A DNA stretch of 64,000 bases from Planctomycetota bacterium (GCA_024274785.1 JAJSAM010000063.1:52272-116271); one strand, 5' to 3'. Shown: positions 1 to 9,542, counted from the stretch's first letter. The notes: generated from the sequence alone by a model not told the origin. Translations and numbers: made by a program.

Positions 1-123
1 GACCGGAGGAATCAGGTATCGGGCCACGGGGTACAGGACCGCGGCGGCGAGCCCCGTGAACCCGAGCCCGATGACCATGTCGAGAAAGGATCGGCGAGAA
101 CGCAGAGTTGGATCTCGGTCCAT
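1..123 (-). CDS. Rieske iron-sulfur protein, N-terminus (cut by window edge)
   Basis: The first 41 codons on the minus strand read from an ATG at 123. A charged start with an RRSFLDMVIG motif is followed by one hydrophobic segment (about residues 16-40) ending in YPVARYLIPP. This Tat-like anchor and the YPxxRYLxPP exit are typical of Rieske subunits of cytochrome bc/b6f-type complexes (family knowledge). The Fe-S cluster domain lies outside the window. A strong GGAGGAG ribosome binding site sits 4 bases before the ATG. Only the N-terminus is visible, so the exact complex (QcrA, PetC or an alternative complex) is open. Confidence 0.72.
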   Translation of the reverse strand, partial: MDRDPTLRSRRSFLDMVIGLGFTGLAAAVLYPVARYLIPPV

Positions 124-451
124 CCGGCTCCTCCGGGCGAAGACACAAGCTACTCAAGAATCAAGAAAACGGAGCATACCAAGAATACAAATCGTGCGCA
201 TTCGCGAATGCCTGCGGTCCGGGAAGAAGATTGCGAGGCTGGATCGTCTCGCTGGATTCCGCTGACTCGTTCCCGGGGAAGTGCACGCGGATGCGGCGGA
301 AAGCCGACCCGGACAGGGTCTTCGCGGCACCGCGGCGGGGCGGCGGCCACCTCGACGGAACCGTCATCCGGGCGGGGTGGTGCAGCCGGCGGACTCATCA
401 AGGATGAGATGCATTCTCCTTCCCGGATCATCGGGTAGAAACAGCGCCACC
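124..451. other. intergenic region upstream of the Rieske gene
   Basis: About 330 bases separate the divergent Rieske and caspase-like genes. I see no supported ORF. The stretch 145-205 is AT-richer than its surroundings and holds the palindrome listed separately; it probably contains the Rieske promoter, but no convincing -35/-10 pair could be picked. Confidence 0.4.
198..211. promoter_or_regulatory. 14-bp perfect palindrome
   Basis: GCATTCGCGAATGC is a perfect palindrome 75-90 bases upstream of the Rieske start codon. It could be an operator; nothing identifies its protein. Confidence 0.25.
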
Positions 452-2576
452 GTGCGCTTCCCGATCACCTCACTGCTGGCCGTCGCCACCCTGGCCCTGC
501 TTCTCGCGACTCCCTCCGGGGCCGCTCCGGAGAGCGGATGGGAAACAATTCTCCTCCCGGTGACCGTCCGGGACGAGGGGGAGGGCCGGGTCCGCATGGT
601 CTCGCTCGCCATGGGAAGCGAGTGGGGCCTCGCCCGCGGGCAGCGTGGGAAGTTCTCGTCGCGCCGCGACCAGGTGCGTGGGCTCGACTTCGTGGAGCAG
701 GGCTGGATCGAGATCGTCTCGGTCACCGCCGGGTCGGCCCAGGCTCGAGTGACGCTCGACAATCCGGAACTCGAGATCTAGACCGGCGACCTCGTCGCAT
801 TCTCGGGCCGAGTGCCCCGCCTCGCCTGGCGAAGTCCACTCTGGTCGCTCTTCAGGCTGTCCATCGAGCTCACGGATCTCGACGGGGAGTTGTTCGTTTC
901 TTCGGAAGAGTTGGCCGAGCGGGATTCCCGGGAGCTGTATCAAGGCCTGGTCGCGCGGATGCGGGAGGCGAAGACAGTGGTGCAGCAGAGTCGATGGGAG
1001 CGATTCCGCGGCCGGCCCGAGCCGGCGGTCGACATCATGCTCCGCGCTCGCGACATTGTCGCGGACTCCGGGGCCCGGGACCTGATCGCCCGGGTCCTGT
1101 TCGAAACCAGCCTGGCGCCGGAGGCCGCCGGTCGATTGCCGGATGCCCTCACCGCCCGCCGCCGGGCAGTCACCGCCTGCGAAGGAATGCGCGCCGTGCT
1201 CGGCGGAGGAGAAGCGGCCGAAGAGAAGTTCCTCCGCTCGAAGATCGAGGTCTACGAATCGATGATCGGCCTCCTCGGCCGGATGGTGAGCGCGGAGCGG
1301 GACCCCGGGGAGGGCCGGCGTCTGATCGGCGAAGCCCTGAAGAAGGGGGCCACGGAGATCGAGGGGACGGGATCCGAGGAGGTCGACCGGGTTCTCGCAA
1401 GGATCAAGGAAGCGCAGAAAGAGATCACGCGGCTCAGCCAGGAGCAGTCCGAGGCACTCGCGGCGGGCAACCCCGAGCGGGCCGCGAAGCTCGGCGAGGT
1501 CATCGCGCGCAGCGAAGAGGATCTGGGCCGGCTCTATCTCGACATCAAGTCGGCCGACCCGGACCTCGATGCGCGCCTGGGCTTCTTCGATCCGCGGGAG
1601 ATCGACCTGATGGACGCGCCCGGAAACCCGAGGCTCGTCGTCTACTTCGTCGGCGAGAAGAGCCTGCTGCTCTGGGTCTTCTCCGCGGAAGGGTTCCTCG
1701 AGTGGAAGGAATACCCCATCGGCCGTGCTCTGCAGCCGCTTCGACGCCGCCGGCACACCGGTGGGGAAGGTCACCGATTTCTTCACCGACCAGCCCCTGC
1801 TCTGCTTCCGGGTCGAGTCGAGCGCCCCGGTCCCCGCGGGAACGAAGCTGGTCCCGGGGCTGGCCCGGGCGAAGGGAGGGGCGAAGGGCACCGGGCACAG
1901 TCTGGACCGGTTTGAAGACTGGGTGTTCATCTCCGGATCCCGGTCCTGGGAAGCTTCCGCCGGCGATCCGGTCAACGGCGGTTTCCTGACGAACCAACTG
2001 GTCAGCGCCCTGGCCACCTCCGGGGGCGAATCCTGGGCGGAGATCCTGACCAGGGTTCGCCAGGGGATCCATCGGTTGAACCCGGGCCAGACCCCGGGAG
2101 TGGAGGGAGCGACCAGGCGTTACCCCTTCTCGCTGGCCGAGGCCTCCGCGGATACCCCCTACCTCCGCCCCACCATGACGGTGGTGGGCGCGATCGCGAA
2201 GGGTACGGCCCGTGCGCCCACTCCGCAGACAATCCGCAAGAACAGCGGCCGCGCGGGAACGGACGAGGCCCTGGTGGCCGGGCTGGCCAGCCTGTACGGG
2301 GAGCAGATCGGAGCGATCTTCGACGTCTATCCTCCCATCGGCCCCGGCGGCAAGCCCAGGGGACGGGTCACGCTGACGGGTCAGGTTTCAACCTCGTACG
2401 CCGCGGACGGCGAGGGGCGGCCGGTGGGGCAGGCGCAACACGCCATCGGGAAGATCGTCTCCGGCACCGTCAAACGCGGCGGCACCCTGATGACCTTCTT
2501 CAAGGGCACGAGCGCGGAACTCGTGAAGAAAACCCGGGACTGGGCGGCGGAAAGCGTCTGGGTGGACTGCCGCTGA
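452..2576 (+). pseudogene. exported CHAT/caspase-like protein with a stop and a frameshift
   Basis: A GTG start at 452 opens a signal peptide (hydrophobic LLAVATLALLLATPSGAAP). The frame meets a TAG at 779-781, continues in the same frame as a helical TPR/coiled-coil region to about 1720, then carries on only in the +1 frame to 2576. The end of the first part (NPRLVVYFVGEKSLLLWVF) resembles the start of CHAT domains. The second part (WVFISGSRS, then GGFLTNQLVSAL) resembles the C-terminal half of caspase-like C14 peptidases, but SGSRS stands where a catalytic Cys is expected (usually SGCRS). Two lesions and a missing nucleophile suggest a decayed gene; assembly errors could explain the lesions but not the residue change. 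Confidence 0.55.
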
Positions 2577-2592
2577 CCGCGGGGAGAGGGAG

Positions 2593-2712
2593 GTGGAACT
2601 CGAGATTCCCGGGGGGACGGTCCGGATCGAGGTCGAAGTTGAGCGGCAGGTCTTTACTCCGGACTACACCGTTCAGGCCGCCGCCCCCCCCGCGGTGTGC
2701 AAGGTCCGGTGA
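2593..2712 (+). CDS. possible 39-residue beta-rich peptide
   Basis: A GTG-initiated ORF follows the caspase-like gene by 16 bases, with a purine-rich GGGGAGAGGGAG just before it. The product begins VELEIPGGTVRIEVEVE, an alternating strand pattern, and ends with AAAPPAVCKVR. It may be a small partner like the effector-associated peptides coded next to caspase/trypsin-like effectors, or a remnant of the preceding gene. I do not recognise a family with certainty. Confidence 0.3.
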   Translation: MELEIPGGTVRIEVEVERQVFTPDYTVQAAAPPAVCKVR

Positions 2713-2786
2713 CCTGTATCGTCAGTTGACCATCTTCAGACTCGATGGTGGAGATGAACGCTTTACCTGACCGTCGTCATTGCCAT

Positions 2787-4523
2787 TTAGCCCGGTCCCC
2801 GCCTCCCCTTCTTCTGCTTCTGCTTCTGCTTCTGCTGTTTCCTTGCTCTCGTCCAGGAGTCCCTCAAGGTCACCGTGCGGTTGAACACCAGGTGGTCCTT
2901 CGTCGAGTCGGTGTCCGCGCAGAAGTAGCCGAGCCGCTCGAACTGCACGCGGTCGCCCGGGTTGGCATCGGCCAGGGTCGGCTCCACCATCGCCTCCGGC
3001 ACGACCTTGACCGAATCGGGGTTCAGGTCGGCGACGAAATCGCCATCCGCCTCGGGGTCTTCGGAGAGGAAGAGGTGGTTGTAGAGGCGGACCTCGGCCC
3101 TCGCCGCGTGCTTCGCCGAAACCCAGTGCAGCGTGGCCTTGACCCGCCGGCCGTCCGGAGCGTCGCCGCCCTTCGTGGCCGGATCGTAAGTGCAACGCAG
3201 CTCCGTGATCTCGCCGCGCTCGTCCTTCACCGCCTCGTCGCAGGTGATGAGGTAGGCCCAGCGGAGACGAACTTCGCGGCCCGGGGCCAGACGGTAGAAC
3301 TTCCGAGGCGGGTCTTCCATGAAGTCGTCGCGCTCGATGAAAAGCTCGCGCGAGAACGGAACCTTGCGGGTACCGGCGGCGGCGTCCTCGGGGTTGTTGA
3401 GGGCGTCGAATTCCTCAACCTGGTTCACGGGGTAATTGGTGAGGACGATCTTCAGCGGGTCGAGCACCGCCATCCGCCGCTCGGAGGTGCGGTTCAACTC
3501 GTCCCGGAGCTTGTGCTCGAGGAGGGCGATCTCGACCAGGTTTTCGCGCTTCGCGACACCCACCTCTTCCCAGAAGGCACGGATGGCGCCGGGCGTATAC
3601 CCGCGACGGCGCAGCCCCTTCAGCGTCGGCATGCGGGGATCGTCCCAGCCGCTGACGTGCCCGCCTTCGATCAGGCGGAGGAGCTTCCGCTTGCTGGTGA
3701 TCATGTGGGTGATGTTGCCTCTCGCAAACTCCGTCTGGCGGGGGCGGTGCGGCACCGGCAGGTTCTCGATGAACCAGTCGTAAAGCGGCCGGTGGTTCTC
3801 GAAGTCGATGTCGCAGAGGGAGTGCGTGACGCCCTCGATGGCGTCGGACTGGCCGTGGGCCCAGTCGTACATCGGGTAGATGCACCAGGCGTCTCCGGTC
3901 TTCGGGTGTTCGGTGTGCATGATCCGGTAGATCACCGGGTCGCGCAGATTCAGGTTGGCCGCGGCCATGTCGATTTTCGCGCGGAGGACGCGGGCGCCGT
4001 CCGGGAACTCGCCCTCCTTCATCCGCCTGAACAGGTCGAGGTTCTCATCGACTGGGCGGTCCCGGAAAGGCGAGTTCTTCCCCGGCTCCGTCAACGTGCC
4101 CCGGTTCTCCCGGATCTCGTCCGCCGCCTGGTCGTCGACGTAGGCCTTACCCGCTTCGATCAGGTGAACCGCCCAGTCGTGAAGCTGCCCGAAGTAATCG
4201 GAGGCGTAGCGCTCCGGCCCCTTCCAGGAGAAGCCGAGCCAGCGGACATCCTCCATGATGGAATCGATGTACCTCTGCTCCTCCCTCAGCGGGTTCGTGT
4301 CGTCGAACCGGAGGTTGCAATGGCCGCCGAATTCCCGGGCGATTCCGAAGTCGATGCAGATCGCCTTGGCGTGGCCGATGTGCAGGTAGCCATTCGGTTC
4401 GGGAGGGAACCGGGTGACGACCCGCCCCTCGTTCCGCCCCTTCGCCACATCGTCGGCCACCATCTCCCGGATGAAGTCCAGGGGGCGGCTCGCGCTGTCG
4501 TCCGACTCGGTCTTGTCGTTCAT
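2787..4523 (-). CDS. glnS: glutaminyl-tRNA synthetase
   Basis: The 578-residue product charges tRNA-Gln with glutamine in the cytoplasm. It shows the class I signature [15 protein letters not shown] (residues 41-55), the LRFDDTNP motif that follows it in the GlnRS/GluRS family, and an ITSKRKLL element corresponding to the KMSKS loop. A beta-barrel anticodon-binding region follows. The length fits bacterial GlnRS (about 550-580). The last 20 residues form a Lys/Gln-rich tail ([11 protein letters not shown]) encoded by a hexanucleotide repeat, which is not a usual GlnRS feature. Having GlnRS means the organism need not rely on the GatCAB route for Gln-tRNA. Confidence 0.96.
   Translation of the reverse strand: MNDKTESDDSASRPLDFIREMVADDVAKGRNEGRVVTRFPPEPNGYLHIGHAKAICIDFGIAREFGGHCNLRFDDTNPLREEQRYIDSIMEDVRWLGFSWKGPERYASDYFGQLHDWAVHLIEAGKAYVDDQAADEIRENRGTLTEPGKNSPFRDRPVDENLDLFRRMKEGEFPDGARVLRAKIDMAAANLNLRDPVIYRIMHTEHPKTGDAWCIYPMYDWAHGQSDAIEGVTHSLCDIDFENHRPLYDWFIENLPVPHRPRQTEFARGNITHMITSKRKLLRLIEGGHVSGWDDPRMPTLKGLRRRGYTPGAIRAFWEEVGVAKRENLVEIALLEHKLRDELNRTSERRMAVLDPLKIVLTNYPVNQVEEFDALNNPEDAAAGTRKVPFSRELFIERDDFMEDPPRKFYRLAPGREVRLRWAYLITCDEAVKDERGEITELRCTYDPATKGGDAPDGRRVKATLHWVSAKHAARAEVRLYNHLFLSEDPEADGDFVADLNPDSVKVVPEAMVEPTLADANPGDRVQFERLGYFCADTDSTKDHLVFNRTVTLRDSWTRARKQQKQKQKQKKGRRGPG
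2811..2834. repeat. CTTCTG hexanucleotide repeat, four copies
   Basis: Four perfect CTTCTG units lie in the 3' end of glnS and encode alternating Lys-Gln on the minus strand. The copy number could vary without breaking the frame. Confidence 0.8.
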
Positions 4524-4589
4524 GATGTCCGTGAAACCCTGGAAAGCGGGCCCGGTTCGCTGCCGGGCCCGCCGGATCGTCGCGAATGC

Positions 4590-5606
4590 TCAGTCGTCGG
4601 ATTCGCCGGGCTCTTCCTCGACCGGCGCTTCGGTCTCGGTGATTGCGCCCGGGCGGATCTTCATTTCGATCTTCATCTTCATGCCCATGGGCATCGTCTG
4701 CGCCGGCATGTCCGGGGCAGCGATGCTGATCTCCATGTTCATCTTCATCTTCATCGACATCTCGGTCGAGGGCACGAACCGCGCCATGTCGAGATCGATC
4801 CTGCCGGACCCCTGGGACTCGAGGAAGGTGAGCTTTACGGTCGTGCCGGCGGGCAGGTTCGGCGGCTGGATGTTCTGCGGGAGAGCCTTCTGCGTGAGGG
4901 TGAGCGACAACTTCACACTCTCCCCGAGACGCTCCTCGAGCGTGTACGTCCCCTCCTGCGTCAGGCTCATGCCGCTGGACTCGATGTGCTGGGTCACCCG
5001 CCACTTGGCGCCGATGCCCACCGCATCTTCCGGCAGCGGGGCGGCGAGCTGATTGAGCTGTCCCCTCATCTGGTCGAGCTGCGCCACGACTGCGGGGTTG
5101 GCGTCTTCCGGAATCGTGAAGCCGACATCCTTCGTCACGCCGCGGTCGTCCACGATTCCCCAGCCGGTCAGTCCCACCACCCCGACCATGGCGGACTCCA
5201 GGGCATCGATCATCGCGGGGTCGGAGTCTTCGTCGCCGAGGACGTCGATCTTGGTGAACTCCATCCCGTACTTGAGATTGCCTTCCTCGGTGATCTCCTG
5301 GCCCTCGAGCGCCACGAACATGCGGATCGTCGGCATCTCATTGGCCGGCTGCTCCATGCCGCCCACTTCCATACCCATGGAGATGGTCATGTCCATCACC
5401 ATGAGTTCCTTCAGGTCCTTGTTGAACCGGTAGCGCAGTGGAGCGCGAGGCTCGGCGCCGGCATCGATGAGTTCGGTCGTGGACGGGGTGAACTCAACCG
5501 CCGGCGCGGGGGTGGGTGTTCCCTCCTCCGTCGCGAAGAGGGTCATGGGAGCAACCACAGCCAGGGCCGCCACAAGCAGGAGCCCGGCGATCGGCATGAT
5601 TCGCAT
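4590..5606 (-). CDS. Met-rich exported protein, possibly DUF6263-like
   Basis: The 338-residue product has a clear signal peptide (MRIMPIAGLLLVAALAVVAP), then a Thr/Pro-rich linker and a beta-rich body with repeated Met-x-Met strands (for example MDMTISMGMEV near residue 75 and MSMKMKMNMEI near residue 285). A GIGAKWRVTQ motif about two thirds along recalls DUF6263-type secreted proteins with a repeated beta-sandwich, but the match is by eye. It ends in an acidic tail (VEEEPGESDD). Function is unknown; the Met richness might reflect metal contact or merely strand composition. It stands alone, 66 bases downstream of the glnS start. Confidence 0.7.
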   Translation of the reverse strand: MRIMPIAGLLLVAALAVVAPMTLFATEEGTPTPAPAVEFTPSTTELIDAGAEPRAPLRYRFNKDLKELMVMDMTISMGMEVGGMEQPANEMPTIRMFVALEGQEITEEGNLKYGMEFTKIDVLGDEDSDPAMIDALESAMVGVVGLTGWGIVDDRGVTKDVGFTIPEDANPAVVAQLDQMRGQLNQLAAPLPEDAVGIGAKWRVTQHIESSGMSLTQEGTYTLEERLGESVKLSLTLTQKALPQNIQPPNLPAGTTVKLTFLESQGSGRIDLDMARFVPSTEMSMKMKMNMEISIAAPDMPAQTMPMGMKMKIEMKIRPGAITETEAPVEEEPGESDD

Positions 5607-5690
5607 CGTGTTTCCTTTCCGAAAGGGGTGCCCGGCGAGAATATCACAGGAATCCGGGTTTGCCCGGCATGTACGCGAAGATCCCGGCCC

Positions 5691-5873
5691 CTATTCGTAT
5701 GGAAGGCGAATCGAAACGGTCTCACCCTCGGCAACCGCGACCTGCCGGACCATCGCCGGGCGACCGGGGACGCGGAACACCAGGGCGTGCTTGCCCCCGG
5801 GGACACCTCGGATCCTCCGTGTCCCGTCATCGAGGTCGATGTGGCAGTCGCGAATGTCGCCCCCGGGGCGATT
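5691..5873 (-). pseudogene. C-terminal fragment of a regulatory-like beta-sandwich domain
   Basis: Directly after the feoB stop, the same frame stays open for 60 codons to a TAG at 5691-5693. It encodes a coherent sequence (DGTRRIRGVPGGKHALVFRV, then VRQVAVAEGETVSIRLPYE) like the last strands of carboxypeptidase-regulatory or PEGA domains. There is no start codon, so it is probably the 3' remnant of a gene whose front was lost at the feoB junction. Read-through from feoB is possible but unsupported. Confidence 0.4.
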
Positions 5874-8045
5874 TCAGGCGCCGAGCGCGCTCGCCAGGCG
5901 ATAGGTGATCAATGCTCCCAAATAGGCCAGGACGGTCATGTAGGTGAAGGCGAAGCCCGCCCATTTCCAGGAGTTCAGCTCCCGCCTGATCGTCGCCACC
6001 GTCGCGCCGCACTGGCAGCAGAGGGCGAAGAAGACCATCAGGGAGAGCGCCACCGCCAGGCTGAAGACCGGAGTGCCGTCTTCGCGCTTGCTCGCGGTCA
6101 TCGCCGCGATCAGGTTGCCCTCGTCCGCGCCGCCCTCCTCGCCGAGGTCGTAGATGATGGAGAGGGTGGAGATGACCACCTCCCGCGCCGGGAACGCCGC
6201 GATCGCCGCCATGCCGATCTTCCAGTCCCAGCCGAGGGGCTCGACGACGGGCTCGATCGCACGGCCCATGGTTCCGAGCGCGCTGCTCCGCAGAAGCTCA
6301 CCGGACTCCAGCGAGTCGATCTCAGCTATCCGGGCAGCGAGGTCGTCACCCGAAAGCGTCGCCGCGGCGACCTCGCGATCGGCGTCGTGTTTCGACAACA
6401 CGTCGCTGGAGCGCGGGAAGTAACCGAGCGCCCAGATCACCACCGACATGGTGAAGATGATCGTCCCGGCACGCATCACGAATGCCTTCCCGCGGTCGTA
6501 GACGCGGAGGAAGACCGTCCGCAGGGCGGGAAGGCGGTACGGCGGCAGCTCCATCACGAAGGTCGAGGGCGGCCCCTTCAGCATGGTCTTCTTCAGGAGG
6601 AACGCGACGGCCACGGCCACCATGATCCCGAGGAAGTACATCCCGGCGAAGACCAGACCCCGAACCGACAGGAACCCGAACACGGTCACCGCCGGCACGA
6701 ATGCGGCGATCATGATGGCGTAGATGGGCAGCCGGGCGGAGCAGCTCATCAGCGGCGCCACCAGGATCGTGGTGATCCGGTCCTTTCGATCCCCGATCGT
6801 GCGCGCGGCCATGATGCCGGGGATGGCGCAGGCGAAGGACGAGAGCATGGGGATGAAGCTGTGCCCGGACAGGCCGCAGAACCGGAGCAGCCGGTCCATG
6901 AGAAACGCCGCGCGCGCCAGGTAGCCGCAGTCCTCGAGCAGGGCGAGGAACAGGAACAGGATGAGGATCTGCGGAAGGAAGACGAGTACGCCGCCAACCC
7001 CGGCGATCGCGCCATCGACGATCAGGCTCTCGAGCATCCCGCCCTCGAGTGCGGACCCCGCGAACCAGCCGATCACGAGCTCGCCGAGATTGTCGAAGAC
7101 GCCTTCGATCAGGTCCATGAACGGCGCCGCCCCGGAGAAGATCGACATGAAGATCCCGGTGAGCAGCAAGACGAAGATCGCGGTGCCGAAGATCCGATGC
7201 GTGAGGACGGCGTCGGCCCGATCGGTGAAGCTGCGGCCGACGGGGCGCCGATCCACGACTCCGGCGAGGGCCTCGCCAATGAACGTGTAACGCATCTTCG
7301 CTTCGATCGCCGCGGGGGCCAGGCCGGTGTTCTCCTTGATGCGCTCGCGGGCCGCGGCCAATGCGCCCCTGACGCTCTCACCATATCGGGCGATCAGCGC
7401 CTCTTCCGCGGATCCGCCGGCGTCCACGATCCCCCGGCGGAGCAGAAAGCGGCCGGCCGGGCGGATCTTCGCGAGTTTCGCCTCCTCCGCTTCGAGCGGC
7501 GACGGCCCGTTCCAGGGAGTGGCCGGCCGGTCTCCCCCGATGCCGGCCCGCACCGCCGCGGTCAACGAGACGATGCCTTCACGCTTGCTCGCCAGGGTGG
7601 GAACGACCGGCACACCGAGCTTTCCGGAGAGCATCTTCGCGTCGACGGTGATGCCCGCCTTCTCCGCCAGGTCACCCATGTTCAGAGCGACGACGACAGG
7701 TATCCCGATGTCCATCACCTGCGTGACGAGGTAGAGGTTGCGGTTCAGGTTCGCGGCGTCGACCACCACGATGGCGAGGTCCGGGCCGGGCGAACCATCG
7801 AGGTCGCCGATGAGCGCGCGGGCGGCCACCGCTTCGTCCGGACTGAATGCGGCCAGGCTGTAGGTGCCGGGAAGGTCGAGGACCTCGAGGTCCTCGCCAC
7901 ACCTGCCGGTCTTCACCTCGACGGTGACTCCGGGGTAGTTCCCCACGCGCTGGTTGAGTCCGGTCAGGGCATTGAAGAGCGTCGTCTTCCCGGTATTGGG
8001 GTTCCCGATCAGGGCCACGCGGGAAACGGCGGTGGCGAGCCTCAT
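5874..8045 (-). CDS. feoB: ferrous iron transporter FeoB
   Basis: The 723-residue protein imports Fe(II) across the inner membrane. Its N-terminal G domain shows G1 GNPNTGKTT (residues 14-22), the G3 DLPGTYSL motif and G4 NMGD. A helical insertion domain follows, then the multi-span Gate/Nucleoside_tra regions with CSARLPIY and a CQCGATVATI segment near the end. I chose the ATG at 8045 because it overlaps the feoA stop (ATGA) and starts right before the G domain; the longer open frame upstream is only the feoA shadow. It forms a feoA-feoB operon, likely controlled through the palindrome at 8328-8347. Confidence 0.96.
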   Translation of the reverse strand: MRLATAVSRVALIGNPNTGKTTLFNALTGLNQRVGNYPGVTVEVKTGRCGEDLEVLDLPGTYSLAAFSPDEAVAARALIGDLDGSPGPDLAIVVVDAANLNRNLYLVTQVMDIGIPVVVALNMGDLAEKAGITVDAKMLSGKLGVPVVPTLASKREGIVSLTAAVRAGIGGDRPATPWNGPSPLEAEEAKLAKIRPAGRFLLRRGIVDAGGSAEEALIARYGESVRGALAAARERIKENTGLAPAAIEAKMRYTFIGEALAGVVDRRPVGRSFTDRADAVLTHRIFGTAIFVLLLTGIFMSIFSGAAPFMDLIEGVFDNLGELVIGWFAGSALEGGMLESLIVDGAIAGVGGVLVFLPQILILFLFLALLEDCGYLARAAFLMDRLLRFCGLSGHSFIPMLSSFACAIPGIMAARTIGDRKDRITTILVAPLMSCSARLPIYAIMIAAFVPAVTVFGFLSVRGLVFAGMYFLGIMVAVAVAFLLKKTMLKGPPSTFVMELPPYRLPALRTVFLRVYDRGKAFVMRAGTIIFTMSVVIWALGYFPRSSDVLSKHDADREVAAATLSGDDLAARIAEIDSLESGELLRSSALGTMGRAIEPVVEPLGWDWKIGMAAIAAFPAREVVISTLSIIYDLGEEGGADEGNLIAAMTASKREDGTPVFSLAVALSLMVFFALCCQCGATVATIRRELNSWKWAGFAFTYMTVLAYLGALITYRLASALGA

Positions 8046-8284
8046 CCCGCCACCTCGATCTCCACGAACTGCGCCTCGGATTTCCGCAGGGAGAGCAGAT
8101 AACCCATCACCTCGATCTCCATGGGATCGCCGAGGGGAGCAACGCGAATGACCTTGATGCCGGTCCCCTCGATGACTCCCATCTCGCGGAGCCTCTGCCC
8201 CACCGGCCCATCCTCGGTCAGTCGCGCGATGCGGCCGCCCTCGCCGGGGTGACAGCTCGAAAGCCTCGTGATGTTCATGCTCAT
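8042..8284 (-). CDS. feoA: FeoA domain protein
   Basis: The 80-residue product has the SH3-like FeoA fold signature (GEGGRIARL near residue 15, then QRLREMGVIEGTGIKVI) and ends in EAQFVEIEV. FeoA proteins support FeoB-dependent Fe(II) uptake in the cytoplasm. The ATG at 8284 is preceded by GGGAGG at a good distance. Its stop overlaps the feoB start by four bases, so the two are translationally coupled. It faces the DtxR-type regulator gene across a short promoter region. Confidence 0.92.
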   Translation of the reverse strand: MSMNITRLSSCHPGEGGRIARLTEDGPVGQRLREMGVIEGTGIKVIRVAPLGDPMEIEVMGYLLSLRKSEAQFVEIEVAG

Positions 8285-8327
8285 CCGGGTACGCCTCCCG
8301 CAAGGTTGCGTTGGTATGATCCACCAC

Positions 8328-8347
8328 ATGTATGATGACTCATACAT
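8328..8347. promoter_or_regulatory. palindromic operator between feoA and the DtxR-type gene
   Basis: ATGTATGA and TCATACAT form a perfect 8-bp inverted repeat with a 4-base spacer (TGAC). It lies in the divergent control region of feoAB and the regulator. Its dyad form and place fit a metal-dependent DtxR/MntR/IdeR-family operator; binding by this regulator is an inference. Confidence 0.65.
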
Positions 8348-8406
8348 TTTTTAGATGGATCTTTGAATTGTTTGACCAGATCAGGGATGCCGGTAGAGTC
8401 TCCAGC

Positions 8407-8868
8407 ATGGCGACGCGGGAAGTCTTCGAGCACGAGCCGGTATCGCACCCGGTGGCGCACTACCTGGTGACCGTCTCCGAACTCCTCGAGGAGTACGGGT
8501 ACGCCCGTGTGTCGGATGTCGCCCGGCGGATCGGCATCACCCGGGGCAGCGCGTCCATCACCCTGAAGAGCCTTCGGCAGAAGGGGCTCGTGACGGAGGA
8601 CGGCCGGCGGTTCCTCGGCCTGTCCGAGACCGGAGGGCGGATCGCGGAGTCGGTGCTGGCGAAGCGACGCATCATGAAGGACCTGATGGTCCGGGTGCTC
8701 GGTGTGAGTGAGGACCAGGCGAAGAAGGACACCTGCGAGATCGAGCACCTGCTCTCCAGCGAGACCGCAAAGCGAGCGAAGCTCCTGCTCGATTTCGTCG
8801 ACTCGGACTCCAAAGCCTCGCTGGAGTTCAAGCGCAACTTCGACCGCTTCGCGAAAAAGCGGGGCTGA
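8407..8868 (+). CDS. DtxR/MntR-family metal-dependent regulator
   Basis: From the ATG at 8407 the product has 153 residues. An N-terminal winged helix (VSDVARRIGITRGSASITLKS) is followed by LRQKGLVTED and the dimerisation/metal-binding region, with EIEHLLSSET matching the H/C-E-x2-E-H type of motif in DtxR relatives. No SH3 domain follows, as in MntR-like short forms. An ATG at 8332 lies inside the palindrome, so I prefer the internal start although its ribosome binding site is weak. The gene is divergent from feoAB and heads an iron-handling operon, so it probably represses both in the presence of Fe(II) or Mn(II). Confidence 0.85.
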   Translation: MATREVFEHEPVSHPVAHYLVTVSELLEEYGYARVSDVARRIGITRGSASITLKSLRQKGLVTEDGRRFLGLSETGGRIAESVLAKRRIMKDLMVRVLGVSEDQAKKDTCEIEHLLSSETAKRAKLLLDFVDSDSKASLEFKRNFDRFAKKRG

Positions 8869-8877
8869 GGAAGAACC

Positions 8878-9294
8878 ATGAGCAACCAGGACTCCCTCCG
8901 GACGCTGAACGAGATCTTCGCCGAAGAGGTGGAGGCCTGCATCCGCTACCTCCACATGGCCGTGACCATCAAGGGGATCGATCGGCTGGTCCTGCAGCCC
9001 GAACTCCTCGAGGCGATGAACGAGACGCTCGATCACGCCCGGATCGTCGCCGAGAAGCTACTCGAAATGGGCGGTGTGCCGTCCCTCGACCTCCGCATCC
9101 AGTTACCGGGAGAGATGACGACCGGCAGGGACGCCGTCCGGAACTCCGTCGAGTTCGAGCGCGGCGCCCTCGGGGCCTACCAGGAGCTGATGGAGAACGC
9201 CGAGGGAGATGTCCGCCTGGAGGAGTTCGCCCGCGCCCAGGTCGCACTCGAGTCCGAACACCTCGCCCACTTCAAGCTCCTGCTGGAGGACTGA
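8878..9294 (+). CDS. ferritin-like diiron protein (bacterioferritin type)
   Basis: The 138-residue, all-helical protein shows the four-helix diiron pattern: FAEEVEACIRYLHMA (Glu on helix A), NETLDHARIVAEKL (E-x2-H on helix B), an EFERGALGAYQEL helix and a final ALESEHLAHF (E-x2-H). Bacterioferritins are about 155 residues; this one is slightly short. Its likely role is iron storage or detoxification of imported Fe(II). It lies 9 bases after the DtxR-type gene and just before a second feoA, so it shares the iron operon. Confidence 0.82.
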   Translation: MSNQDSLRTLNEIFAEEVEACIRYLHMAVTIKGIDRLVLQPELLEAMNETLDHARIVAEKLLEMGGVPSLDLRIQLPGEMTTGRDAVRNSVEFERGALGAYQELMENAEGDVRLEEFARAQVALESEHLAHFKLLLED

Positions 9295-9296
9295 CC

Positions 9297-9542
9297 ATGA
9301 TCCTGCCCATCGATCCCCCGAAGCCTCTCTCCAGGGCGAAGGCCGGCAAGACCATGGAAATCGTGGACCTCATCGGCGGCGACCGGGCCACGCGCCGGCT
9401 CCTCGAGATGGGTCTTTACGCCGGGGCCGGCATCGAGGTGATCTCCGGCCGCGGCTTCGGCCCGATCGTGCTGAAGCTCGCCGGCACGCGCCTGGCCCTC
9501 GGCCGTGGCCTGGCGAAGAAGATCCTCGTCCGGGAGGCGTAG
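9297..9542 (+). CDS. second FeoA domain protein
   Basis: The 81-residue FeoA-domain protein (RRLLEMGLYAGAGIEVIS, then GPIVLKLAGTRLALGRGLA) starts 2 bases after the ferritin-like stop. Its ALGRGLAKKILV ending is typical of FeoA domains that act on FeoB. It differs clearly from the feoA next to feoB, so the locus encodes two divergent FeoA proteins. Confidence 0.85.
   Translation: MILPIDPPKPLSRAKAGKTMEIVDLIGGDRATRRLLEMGLYAGAGIEVISGRGFGPIVLKLAGTRLALGRGLAKKILVREA

Noticed and set aside
779..781. TAG in the caspase-like gene as a recoded amino acid (pyrrolysine)
   Set aside because: No downstream element or family reason; the gene also has a frameshift and a lost Cys, so decay is simpler.
5874..5876. 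feoB TGA as a second selenocysteine codon
   Set aside because: feoB is already full length, no Cys is expected there, and the CGCCC/GGGCG hairpin starts only 4 bases after TGA, too close for a bacterial SECIS.
2745..8102. Very long plus-strand ORF of 1785 codons opposite glnS, the secreted gene and feoB
   Set aside because: It is the antisense shadow of three recognised minus-strand genes; its translation is His/Arg/Val-rich with no domain.
8332..8406. Longer N-terminus for the DtxR-type regulator
   Set aside because: The ATG at 8332 lies inside the palindromic operator and the added residues do not resemble the family.
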